64,000 nucleotides of DNA from Pleomorphomonas sp. NRK KF1 (GTDB lineage Bacteria; Pseudomonadota; Alphaproteobacteria; Rhizobiales; Pleomorphomonadaceae). The first letter of the stretch is position 1, and the number at the start of each line of letters is the position of its first letter. The stretch lies in assembly GCF_023721755.1 (NCBI RefSeq), contig NZ_JAMDLH010000005.1, forward strand, positions 1 through 64,000, written 5' to 3'. The notes under the pieces are model-generated. The model did no database searches. It saw only the letters and a list, made by a program, of their open reading frames with translations, and was not told the DNA's origin. Position numbers and translations under genes: made by a program. Shown here one piece after another: positions 13,667-20,723 of this stretch.

Positions 13667-14089
13667 ATGAAAATGGTGCTGGTGGTGGCCTGCGCCCTGA
13701 TCGACGCCGACGGGCGCATTTTGCTCGCTCAAAGACCGGAGGGCAAGACGCTCGCCGGTCTCTGGGAGTTTCCCGGCGGCAAGCTCGAGGTTGGCGAGCG
13801 ACCGGAGGATGCGCTGATCCGGGAGCTCAAGGAAGAGCTCGGCATTGCCGTCAAGCATGCCTGCCTCGCCCCGCTCACCTTCGCCAGCCACGCCTACGAC
13901 GATTTCCACCTGTTGATGCCGCTCTACGTCTGTCGCCGCTGGGAAGGCGACGTGGCGGGGCGCGAAGGGCAGGCGTTGGCCTGGGTCAGCCCCCAGAAGC
14001 TGCGCGATTACCCCATGCCGCCGGCCGACGAGCCGCTGATCCCCCATCTCCAGGATCTTCTGTCGCCGCTTTCCGGCGGTTTTTCGTAA
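13667..14089 (+). CDS. mutT: 8-oxo-dGTP diphosphatase MutT (Nudix)
   Basis: 140-aa Nudix hydrolase that removes oxidised dGTP from the nucleotide pool. The Nudix box runs GGKLEVGERPEDALIRELKEELGI-like from about residue 40 to 62 with the G-X5-E-X7-RE-X2-EE-X-G pattern intact. The flanking LLAQRPEGKTLAGLWEFPGG and C-terminal PPADEPLIPHL are typical of MutT proper rather than generic Nudix enzymes. It sits just downstream of argJ. The last eight codons contain an intrinsic-terminator-like hairpin (14064-14084). Confidence 0.95.
   Translation: MKMVLVVACALIDADGRILLAQRPEGKTLAGLWEFPGGKLEVGERPEDALIRELKEELGIAVKHACLAPLTFASHAYDDFHLLMPLYVCRRWEGDVAGREGQALAWVSPQKLRDYPMPPADEPLIPHLQDLLSPLSGGFS
14064..14084 (+). 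terminator. Intrinsic terminator inside the 3' end of mutT
   Basis: Arms CGCCG (14064-14068) and CGGCG (14074-14078) with a 5-nt loop are followed by five T residues (14080-14084). The hairpin lies within the last codons of mutT; the stop codon TAA is at 14087-14089. It would end the argJ-mutT transcript almost at the stop codon. Confidence 0.6.
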
Positions 14090-14100
14090 CCGACATATAC

Positions 14101-14117
14101 GAAATCATCATGATTTC
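14101..14117. repeat. 17-bp palindrome upstream of flp
   Basis: GAAATCAT-C-ATGATTTC, a perfect inverted repeat with a one-base centre in an AT-rich spot between mutT and the Flp pilin gene, about 80 bp upstream of the pilin start. The size and symmetry suit a dimeric regulator site; no regulator is identified. Confidence 0.5.
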
Positions 14118-14196
14118 ACGGCAAGGATAGGCGTTGCGCATGGCTGGCCGCGCGGCCGGCCGATCATGGCATTCCCGAAAAGGAAGAGGCGGCAGC

Positions 14197-14400
14197 ATGG
14201 CGACGAAGCGTCCGGAACGGGGATTGCGCCGGCTCGATGCCCTCCTGCGCGACACCGAAGGCGCCACCGCCATCGAGTATGGCATCCTCTTGATGATGGT
14301 CGGCCTGGCACTGATCGGCATGATGAGCATGACCGACGTGTCCAACCAGATGAGCAACACATTCGAGTATCTCGCCGGCAAGATGTCGACGTCGAGTTAA
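14197..14400 (+). CDS. flp: Flp family type IVb pilin
   Basis: 67-aa pilin precursor. A short basic leader (MATKRPERGLRRLDALLRDTEG) is followed by the Flp signature ATAIEYGILLMMVGLALIGMM, with the conserved Glu-Tyr pair and one hydrophobic helix. Prepilin peptidase would cut near the Gly before ATAIEY. Start ATG 14197 has AGGAAGAGG upstream; the earlier in-frame ATG 14134 lacks this. No tad/cpa assembly genes lie in the window, so this copy is an orphan whose assembly machinery would be elsewhere. Its 3' end overlaps the convergent methyltransferase gene by 4 bp. Confidence 0.88.
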   Translation: MATKRPERGLRRLDALLRDTEGATAIEYGILLMMVGLALIGMMSMTDVSNQMSNTFEYLAGKMSTSS

Positions 14401-15272
14401 TCACTCGTCCGGGGCGGGGACTTCAGTGCGTCGGCGAGGCGCATCTTGGCACTGCCCGGTCGAAGCGGCTTCTGCTGGCTCTCATGCGGCGCCCAACCCG
14501 ACAGCGATACCAGCGAAAGACTGGCCCTGACGCGCCCGTCGGGATCGCCGAACATCTCCTGATAGACCGACGCCACCTCGGCTATGAGCGCCGGCCCGGT
14601 CAGGCCACGGCGACGGTCGACCAGAACGCTGGTCGCCCCCATGGCCTTGAGGTCGTCCATCAGCGCCAGCGCGCTGGAATAGCGCAGCGTCAGCCGATCC
14701 TGGTCGGCCACCGGAAGCGCGAAACCGGCTCGCTGCAACAGACCGCCGAGGTCGCGCACCTCGGCCATCGGCGCGACGCGCGGGCTGGCGCTGGTGCGAC
14801 GGCTTTCCGCCGTCAGGAATGCCTGCCGGAGTTCGGTCAGCGTCTCGCCACCGGCCAACACGCCGAGGAACAGGCCGTCCGGCCGAAGCACGCGCCGCGC
14901 CTCGATCAGCGCACCCGGCAGATCGTTGGCAAACTGCAGGGCCAGCGAGGATATGACGAGGTCGAAGGCGCCGTTTGCGAACGGCAGCGCCTCATCGTCG
15001 ATCACGGCGATACCGCCGCCATCGACGCCGGGAACCAGAAGATCGGCGCGGACCACCGTGTCGACCCGGCCGGCGGCGATCCGGCCTGCGAGCAGACCGG
15101 TCGGATCGCCGACCACCAGGGCTCGCGAGAAGTGCCGGTCGACGGCGGCAAGGCGATCGGCAAGATCGTCAGCGGCCAGCATCAGAAGAAAGTCGGCGCC
15201 GGAACGCCGCTCGGCAAGCGCCCGCGCCCTCCGGCGGGCGAACAGGGAGCGGTCGAAGATCACGGGGGTCAT
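14397..15272 (-). CDS. SAM-dependent methyltransferase-fold protein (BioC/NDUFAF5-like)
   Basis: 291-aa protein of the class I methyltransferase fold. The N-terminus PVIFDRSLFARRRARA resembles the NDUFAF5-like group, where mitochondrial members assist complex I assembly. The DLVISSLALQFANDLPGALIEARRVLRPDG segment (residues about 130-160) is the typical post-SAM motif IV/V region, and GLFLGVLAGGETLTELRQAF follows. Start ATG 15272 is fixed by GGAGG seven bases upstream; the open frame extends to 15353 but lacks this. It is divergent from comF, an arrangement common in Rhizobiales. The substrate cannot be told from sequence. Confidence 0.85.
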   Translation of the reverse strand: MTPVIFDRSLFARRRARALAERRSGADFLLMLAADDLADRLAAVDRHFSRALVVGDPTGLLAGRIAAGRVDTVVRADLLVPGVDGGGIAVIDDEALPFANGAFDLVISSLALQFANDLPGALIEARRVLRPDGLFLGVLAGGETLTELRQAFLTAESRRTSASPRVAPMAEVRDLGGLLQRAGFALPVADQDRLTLRYSSALALMDDLKAMGATSVLVDRRRGLTGPALIAEVASVYQEMFGDPDGRVRASLSLVSLSGWAPHESQQKPLRPGSAKMRLADALKSPPRTSD

Positions 15273-15405
15273 CGGCGAGCCTCCGGCAACAGGTTCGACA
15301 GGGTGATAGGCGGCCGGCATCGAGGCGTCAAATCCCAGCGAGCATATGCCCACTGGCAGATGACTGCCGCGCGTGCTTTATTCCCTCCGCAACCGGCGAG
15401 CGACC

Positions 15406-16227
15406 ATGGCGGCAGACTCCGAGATCTGGCTTCCCCTTTCCCCCACTATCCCGCGCCGGCGAGTGGTACGTTTCCATGCCGTTGCTGCTACGGGACGCCT
15501 TGTTCGCGCCGCCTGCGGCGGGGTTGCCGATCTCGTGCTGCCGCCCTCCTGTCCCGTGTGTCGCGCCCGCCTCGGCAGCGCCGGCGGGCTTTGCAGCGAC
15601 TGCTGGCAGAAGGTCCTCTTCCTGGAGCGCCCGTGGTGCGAGCGGCTCGGCACGCCGCTGCCCATCGACCTCGGCCCCGGCATACTCTCCGCGCCCGCGG
15701 TCGCAAGCCCTCCGGCCTTTGCCCGCGCTCGTTCGGCGGTTTCCTACGAAGGTCCCGTGCCGGACCTCGTCCATGCGCTGAAATACGCCGACCGCACCGA
15801 TCTCGCCCCCATGCTCGGCGCCTGGATGGCTCGGGTCGCCCATGAACTTGTCGCTGACGCCGACATGCTGGTGCCAATACCGCTACACTGGGGACGGCTC
15901 GCCAGCCGGCGTTTCAACCAGGCAGCCCTGCTCGCGCACCAGGTCGGCCGTCTCACCGGCCTGCCGGTCGCCACCCGTCTCCTCCTGCGCACGCGCCGCA
16001 CGCCCCGACAAGTCGGGCTTGGTCTAGATGAGAGAGAACGCAACATGCGCGGCGCCTTCATGGTGCCCGCCGCGAGGAAGGCCATGCTCGCCGGCCGCCA
16101 GCCGATCCTCGTCGACGACGTGCTGACCACGGGCGCCACTCTGGAGGCTGCAACCCGCGCGCTGCTCGCCGCCGGCGCCGCGGCCGTCGACGTGCTGACC
16201 CTGGCGCGGGTTGTGGCGCCGCGTTGA
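15406..16227 (+). CDS. comF: ComF family phosphoribosyltransferase-like protein
   Basis: 273-aa ComF homologue. The N-terminal half carries a zinc ribbon (CPVCRARLGSAGGLCSDC). The C-terminal half has the phosphoribosyltransferase PRPP loop PILVDDVLTTGATLEAATRAL and the ComF block RRFNQAALLAHQVGRLTG. In naturally competent bacteria ComF takes part in DNA uptake; in most alphaproteobacteria the role is unknown. ATG 15406 is one of two plausible starts (the other is ATG 15373). It ends 48 bp before grxC and may be cotranscribed with it. Confidence 0.88.
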   Translation: MAADSEIWLPLSPTIPRRRVVRFHAVAATGRLVRAACGGVADLVLPPSCPVCRARLGSAGGLCSDCWQKVLFLERPWCERLGTPLPIDLGPGILSAPAVASPPAFARARSAVSYEGPVPDLVHALKYADRTDLAPMLGAWMARVAHELVADADMLVPIPLHWGRLASRRFNQAALLAHQVGRLTGLPVATRLLLRTRRTPRQVGLGLDERERNMRGAFMVPAARKAMLAGRQPILVDDVLTTGATLEAATRALLAAGAAAVDVLTLARVVAPR

Positions 16228-16274
16228 AGCGGGCTATAGATTCGCATCGAGAGTTCTCATTCAAGGAGGCCCGC

Positions 16275-16529
16275 ATGGTTCCGGTCACCATCTACACCCG
16301 CGAGGGCTGCGGCTACTGCGTCAGGGCCAAGGCGCTCCTGAACCGGAAGGGGGCCGCCTTTACCGAGATCGACGCCGGTAGCGACCGCGCCCTCAAGGCC
16401 GAGATGATGCAGCGCTCCGGCCGCTCCACCTTCCCGCAGATATTCCTCGGCAACACCCACGTCGGCGGCTGCGACGACCTTTACGCGCTTGACGCCGAGG
16501 GCCGCCTTGACGCCCTTCTCGCAGGCTAA
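16275..16529 (+). CDS. grxC: Glutaredoxin 3
   Basis: 84-aa GrxC-type glutaredoxin. The active site is CGYC (Cys12, Cys15) rather than the classical CPYC. The cis-proline motif TFPQIF and the glutathione-binding GGCDDL are present. It reduces protein disulfides and mixed glutathione disulfides in the cytoplasm. Start ATG 16275 follows a perfect AAGGAGG (16263-16269). It is ten bases upstream of the nitrilase-family gene, forming a grxC-nitrilase-DUF1178 run that is conserved in this class. Confidence 0.95.
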   Translation: MVPVTIYTREGCGYCVRAKALLNRKGAAFTEIDAGSDRALKAEMMQRSGRSTFPQIFLGNTHVGGCDDLYALDAEGRLDALLAG

Positions 16530-16539
16530 GGAAACAAAG

Positions 16540-17364
16540 ATGACGCGTCCGCTCTGTGTCGCCGCCGTCCAGCTCCGGTCCGGCCGCGATCCGTCGAAGA
16601 ACCTGCCCGAGGTCGAGGCCCTCATTCGCGATGCCGCCGCCGCCGGCGCCACCTATGTCCAGACCCCGGAGATGACCAACATCATCGAGCGGGACCGCGC
16701 CGACATGCTGGGACAACTGGCCGTCGAGGCGAAGGACCCCTTCGTCGCCCGCGGCGCCGATCTTGCGCGCGAGCTTGGCATCACCCTGCATTTCGGCTCG
16801 CTGGCCATTCGCCGCGACGACGGCAAGATCGCCAACCGCGCCTATGTCTTCGCCCCAACGGGCGATCTTCTCGCCCGCTACGACAAGATCCACATGTTCG
16901 ACGTCGACCTGCCCATGGGCGAGACCTGGCGGGAAAGCGCCGCCTACACGCCGGGCGAGAGCGCCATCGTCGTGGAGGCGGCAGGAACCAGGATCGGCCT
17001 CGCCATCTGCTACGACCTGCGCTTTCCGCAGCTGTTCCGCGCCTATGGCCATGCCGAGGTCGAGATCATGGGGGCGCCGGCCGCCTTCACCCGCCAGACC
17101 GGCGAAGCGCATTGGCACGTGCTGCAACGCGCCCGCGCCATCGAGAACGGCTGCTTCATGGTGTCGGCCGCCCAGGGCGGCACGCATGAGGACGGCCGCG
17201 AGACCTACGGCCACTCGCTGATCGTCGGCCCGTGGGGCAAGGTGATCGCCGAAGCCGACCACGCCGACCCCGGCGTCGTCGTCGCCGACATCGACCTCGA
17301 CGAAGTGGAACTCACCCGCGCCCGCATCCCCTCGCTGGAGAACGAGCGCCGGTTCACGCTCTGA
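16540..17364 (+). CDS. Carbon-nitrogen hydrolase (Nit2/omega-amidase-like)
   Basis: 274-aa member of the nitrilase superfamily. The catalytic triad is readable: Glu in TPEMTNI (about residue 43), Lys in YDKIHMFDVD (about 113) and Cys in AICYDLRFPQLFR (about 155). The latter two blocks are those of the Nit1/Nit2 branch, whose members hydrolyse alpha-ketoglutaramate or deaminated glutathione. The adjacent glutaredoxin makes deaminated-glutathione repair an attractive but unproven role. Start ATG 16540 follows AAGGAAAC. Confidence 0.9.
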   Translation: MTRPLCVAAVQLRSGRDPSKNLPEVEALIRDAAAAGATYVQTPEMTNIIERDRADMLGQLAVEAKDPFVARGADLARELGITLHFGSLAIRRDDGKIANRAYVFAPTGDLLARYDKIHMFDVDLPMGETWRESAAYTPGESAIVVEAAGTRIGLAICYDLRFPQLFRAYGHAEVEIMGAPAAFTRQTGEAHWHVLQRARAIENGCFMVSAAQGGTHEDGRETYGHSLIVGPWGKVIAEADHADPGVVVADIDLDEVELTRARIPSLENERRFTL

Positions 17365-17431
17365 CCGCCGGCCCGGCAAAAAAGTAGCGCCGGTCTTGCG
17401 ATGGCAAAGCCGGCGCGCCATGTTGAAGCTC

Positions 17432-17881
17432 ATGATCCGCTATTCGCTCGTCTGTTCCAATGCCCATGAATTCGAGGGGTGGTTCCGTTCCTCGGAGGAT
17501 TTCGACGTCCAGTCGTCGGCCGGTCTTTGCGCCTGCCCCGAGTGCGGCTCGACATCGGTCAGCAAGGCACTGATGCGGCCCAACGTCACGACGTCGGAAA
17601 GCAAGGCCGTCGTTCCGGCCGCCCCGCAGGACAAGCAACTCGTCGCCGTCCCGCCAGAGGCCCGCGAGTTCATCGAGAAGCTGAAGGAAATCAAGGCCGC
17701 GCTGCTCGACGGCTCCGAGAATGTCGGCAAGCGCTTTGCTGAGGAAGCGCGCCGCATCCACTTCGGCGAGGCCCCGGTTCGTGCCGTTCATGGCGAAGCC
17801 ACGGCGGAGGACGCCCGCGCGCTCGTCGAGGAAGGTATCGACATTCTGCCGCTGCCCGTTCTGCCGGGCGAGCGCAATTAA
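17432..17881 (+). CDS. DUF1178 family protein
   Basis: 149-aa protein of unknown function typical of alpha- and betaproteobacteria. It starts MIRYSLVCSNAHEFEGWFRSS, the DUF1178 signature, with a zinc-ribbon-like CACPECGSTSVSKALM at residues 33-48. The Cys pairs (residues 8, 33, 35, 38) could hold a metal. ATG 17420 is an alternative start two codons before the homologous N-terminus. It is 67 bp downstream of the nitrilase-family gene, in the same presumed operon. Confidence 0.85.
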   Translation: MIRYSLVCSNAHEFEGWFRSSEDFDVQSSAGLCACPECGSTSVSKALMRPNVTTSESKAVVPAAPQDKQLVAVPPEAREFIEKLKEIKAALLDGSENVGKRFAEEARRIHFGEAPVRAVHGEATAEDARALVEEGIDILPLPVLPGERN

Positions 17882-17942
17882 GTCGGCGCGCGCGGCCGAG
17901 ATCGGCATGTCCCGACGCCAGACGTCACCGTTCGGACAAGAC

Positions 17943-18434
17943 ATGAATCAGAAGCCGAAAGCTTTTCTCCTCCATGGCTTCGTCGGGTCGGGGAAAACGA
18001 CCTTCGCCAAGCGTCTGGAGAATGAGGAACGGGCTCTTCGCTTCACCCACGACGAGTGGATGAACCAGCTCTACGGCGAGGACCCACCGGCGGAGCGCTT
18101 TCCGGACTATGCCCGCCGCGTCTTCACCGTCATGGAGACCACCTGGACACGCTGCCTTGACTTGGGAACCAGCGTGATCCTGGATTTTGGATTCTGGACC
18201 TGGGCGGAACGGGAGCGAACCCGGGCCGTTGTCGCGGACCACGGCGGCGAAGCCGTTCTCTATCGTCTCAACTGCACCGACGATATGGCCTGGGAGCGCG
18301 TCAGCAGGCGAAACCGCAGCCTCGCCGGAAGCCTTTTCATCGCTCCGAACACGTTTCAGGTTCTGAAAAGCCGCTTTGAGCCGCTCAAGGACGACGAAGA
18401 GCGCATCGAGATCGCGCCTGGCGATCCCGACTGA
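17943..18434 (+). CDS. Small P-loop kinase-like ATP-binding protein
   Basis: 163-aa protein starting MNQKPKAFLLHGFVGSGKTTFAKRL, with a Walker A motif at residues 12-20 (GFVGSGKTT). A conserved Asp-Glu in RFTHDEWMNQLYG follows about 20 residues later, and VILDFGFWTWAERERTR resembles the second motif of AAA_33/zeta-toxin-like kinases. Such proteins phosphorylate small molecules such as nucleosides, sugars or antibiotics; the substrate here is not evident. Start ATG 17943 is the first Met before the P-loop. It is 61 bp after DUF1178 on the same strand. It lacks any visible antitoxin partner, so I do not call it a toxin. Confidence 0.75.
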   Translation: MNQKPKAFLLHGFVGSGKTTFAKRLENEERALRFTHDEWMNQLYGEDPPAERFPDYARRVFTVMETTWTRCLDLGTSVILDFGFWTWAERERTRAVVADHGGEAVLYRLNCTDDMAWERVSRRNRSLAGSLFIAPNTFQVLKSRFEPLKDDEERIEIAPGDPD

Positions 18435-18492
18435 TTTCAAGCAGGACGCCCCGTGACCGGAGCGCCGTTTTGCCGGCCGCCGCCTTCGAGCG

Positions 18493-19248
18493 TCAGGAGG
18501 AAACTGCCGGGCGCGCCGCCAAGACCATGTAGTTCACGTCGGTGTCGTCGCTTTCCTTCCAGGCAAAGCGAATGGGATCGAACACGACGCCGCGCCGGTC
18601 GAGCAACGTCAGGCCGGCATCCTGCAACGGCGCTTCCAGCTCCTCCGGCTTGACGAACTTCTTCCAGTCGTGCGTGCCGCGCGGCAGCCAGCGCAGCACG
18701 TATTCCGCGCCGACCACGGCAAGGCCGAGGGCCTTGAGCGTGCGATTGAGCGTGGCGGCAATGACGAGGCCGCCCGGCTTCACCAGATCCGCCACCGTGG
18801 CGAGGAACGCCGGCACATCGGCGACATGCTCGACCACTTCCAGCGCCAGCACCACGTCGAAGCGGTTGCCGGCAGCGAGCAGCTCCTCGGCGGTGGTCGC
18901 CCGATAGTCCACGGTCACGCCGGTCTCGGCGGCGTGCAGGCGTGCCACCTCGATATTGACTGGCGAAGGATCGACGCCGGTGACGGTAGCGCCAAGCCGC
19001 GCCATCGGTTCGGAGACGAGGCCGCCGCCGCAACCGATATCGAGGAAATCGAGGCCGGCAAAGGCATCGGCGGCGCGCTCATCGCGGCCGAAATGCCGGC
19101 AAACCTCCCGCTTGATATAGGCGAGGCGGACCGGACTGAACCGGTGCAGCGGCTTGAACTTGCCGTTCGGGTCCCACCACTCCTTGGCCATCGCCGAGAA
19201 GCGATCGACTTCGGCCTGATCGACGCTGTCACGCTTCACCTCGGTCAT
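18493..19248 (-). CDS. ubiG: Bifunctional 2-polyprenyl-6-hydroxyphenol / 3-demethylubiquinol O-methyltransferase UbiG
   Basis: 251-aa enzyme performing both O-methylations of ubiquinone synthesis at the inner membrane. Motifs: ubiquinone-family N-terminus [25 protein letters not shown]-binding [20 protein letters not shown] (about 70-89), [30 protein letters not shown] and the C-terminal [12 protein letters not shown]. Start ATG 19248 ([17 protein letters not shown]) matches homologues; upstream codons to 19311 do not. It lies beside lysC with only an esterase gene between. Confidence 0.96.
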   Translation of the reverse strand: MTEVKRDSVDQAEVDRFSAMAKEWWDPNGKFKPLHRFSPVRLAYIKREVCRHFGRDERAADAFAGLDFLDIGCGGGLVSEPMARLGATVTGVDPSPVNIEVARLHAAETGVTVDYRATTAEELLAAGNRFDVVLALEVVEHVADVPAFLATVADLVKPGGLVIAATLNRTLKALGLAVVGAEYVLRWLPRGTHDWKKFVKPEELEAPLQDAGLTLLDRRGVVFDPIRFAWKESDDTDVNYMVLAARPAVSS

Positions 19249-19430
19249 GGGATTCTCCGCAAGGCTGTTGCCGGGATAGGCCACCGACTTTTCGAACCGC
19301 CCGGCCGCCAAGTCAACCCTCGGCTTCGATCGCCGGTGACCCCACGAATTCTGGTCATAAGCGGAAAAGCACTCTTTCCGGCGCCGTTCTGAAGCGCTTC
19401 ACTCGTGAAAAATACACGTTGGAGGATGTC

Positions 19431-20363
19431 ATGCCGCTTCACCCCGAAATCGCCGCCGACCTCGCCGCTGCCGCCGCGCGCGGCGAACCGCCGCTCAAGG
19501 AGCTGTCGGCCCAGGCCGCGCGGGCACGTGCCGAGGCCGAGCAACGCGTTGCCGGCGCGCCGGTAAAGGCGGTGGAGACCATCTCCATTCCCGCTGGCGG
19601 CGGCACCATCGCCGCTCGCGTCTATCGGCCATTCGGCGAGGGCGAGGTCCTGCCCGGCATCGTCTACATCCACGGCGGCGGCTGGGTGCTCTGCTCGCTC
19701 GACACCCACGACAACGTCTGCCGCAACCTTTGCGCCTCCGTCGGCGCAGTGGTGGTGTCGATCGACTACCGCATGGCGCCCGAGCATCGCTTCCCGGTGG
19801 CCAGCGACGACTGCCTCGCCGCCGTCCGCTGGGTTGCCGCCCACGCCAAGGCTCTGGGCGTCGACCCGGCCAAGCTGATCGTCGGCGGCGACAGTGCGGG
19901 CGGCAACCTCGCCGCCGTCACTGCCCTTCGCATCCGCGACGAGGGCGGCCCGGCGCTCTCCGGTCAGATGCTCATCTATCCGGTGACCGACGACATCGCC
20001 GCCGGCCACCCGTCCTACACCGAGTTTGCCGATGGTTTCGGCCTCACGGCCGACGACATGGCCTGGTTCTGGGACCATTACGTGCCCAACCCGGCCGGGC
20101 GCGTCCATCCTCACGCCTCGCCCCTGCGGGCCGAGAGCCTCGCCGGCCTGCCGCCGACCGTGCTGTTGACGGCCGGATGCGACGTGTTGCGCGACGAGGG
20201 CGAAGCCTACGCCGGCCGCCTCGCCGCCGCCGGCGTCACGCTCGACTTCCGCCGTTACGAAGGTCTTCACCACGGCTGCGCCGGCGACTATGGCCGCCTG
20301 CGCGCCGTAACGCCCTTCTTCGAGCATCTCGTCACCTGGGCCCGCGCCATCTTCCGGCTCTGA
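19431..20363 (+). CDS. Alpha/beta hydrolase, hormone-sensitive-lipase family esterase
   Basis: 310-aa esterase of family IV. The oxyanion-hole motif HGGGW (about residue 81), the nucleophile elbow GDSAGG (Ser about 156), and the downstream acid and base (DVLRDEGEAYAGRL, GLHHGC) complete the catalytic triad. It likely hydrolyses short-chain acyl esters in the cytoplasm; the natural substrate is unknown. Start ATG 19431 is preceded by GGAGG (19421-19425); an in-frame TTG at 19419 lies before that site. It diverges from ubiG and is followed by the hairpin cluster at 20395-20648. Confidence 0.92.
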   Translation: MPLHPEIAADLAAAAARGEPPLKELSAQAARARAEAEQRVAGAPVKAVETISIPAGGGTIAARVYRPFGEGEVLPGIVYIHGGGWVLCSLDTHDNVCRNLCASVGAVVVSIDYRMAPEHRFPVASDDCLAAVRWVAAHAKALGVDPAKLIVGGDSAGGNLAAVTALRIRDEGGPALSGQMLIYPVTDDIAAGHPSYTEFADGFGLTADDMAWFWDHYVPNPAGRVHPHASPLRAESLAGLPPTVLLTAGCDVLRDEGEAYAGRLAAAGVTLDFRRYEGLHHGCAGDYGRLRAVTPFFEHLVTWARAIFRL

Positions 20364-20394
20364 ACAACCAACTGACGATACAGGAACAGCACCC

Positions 20395-20648
20395 GAAGCC
20401 GCGTCCAGCGGCTTCCGGCGCCTGAGGCGAGCAAAAACCACTTCCGGCGCCAAGTGGCGCCGCGCGCAGCGGGTCTTTCGGGACGAAGCCCCGAAAGACG
20501 GAAAGCGAAGCGAAAGCCGAGGGCCGGAGGCCCGCCCGCAATTGAGGCAGTCAAGAACCACCCGCCGGCGCCTGAGGCGGAAAACAAACAAGCAATCGCC
20601 TCCGCGATTGCCCGGCGGCGCACCTTCCTGTATTGAGGGCGCGGCCCT
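20395..20648. repeat. Cluster of six perfect hairpins between esterase and lysC
   Basis: Six perfect inverted repeats lie within 254 bp: GAAGCCGC/GCGGCTTC (20395-20402, 20408-20415); GGCGCC/GGCGCC (20446-20451, 20456-20461); GTCTTTCGGG/CCCGAAAGAC (20473-20482, 20490-20499); GGGCC/GGCCC (20521-20525, 20529-20533); CAATCGC/GCGATTG (20593-20599, 20604-20610); AGGGC/GCCCT (20636-20640, 20644-20648). Loops are 3-7 nt. In addition the 15-mer CCGGCGCCTGAGGCG occurs twice, 150 bp apart (20415-20429 and 20565-20579). No ORF with coding character is present. It may be a dispersed repeat, a mosaic of mobile hairpins or a structured 5' leader of lysC. Confidence 0.75.
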
Positions 20649-20723
20649 GCGGGTACCATTCGGTTCCCCGCATTTTCACCTCTCGCAATGGGGTTACCGC
20701 CCCTCAGGAAACGACGTCGGAAA

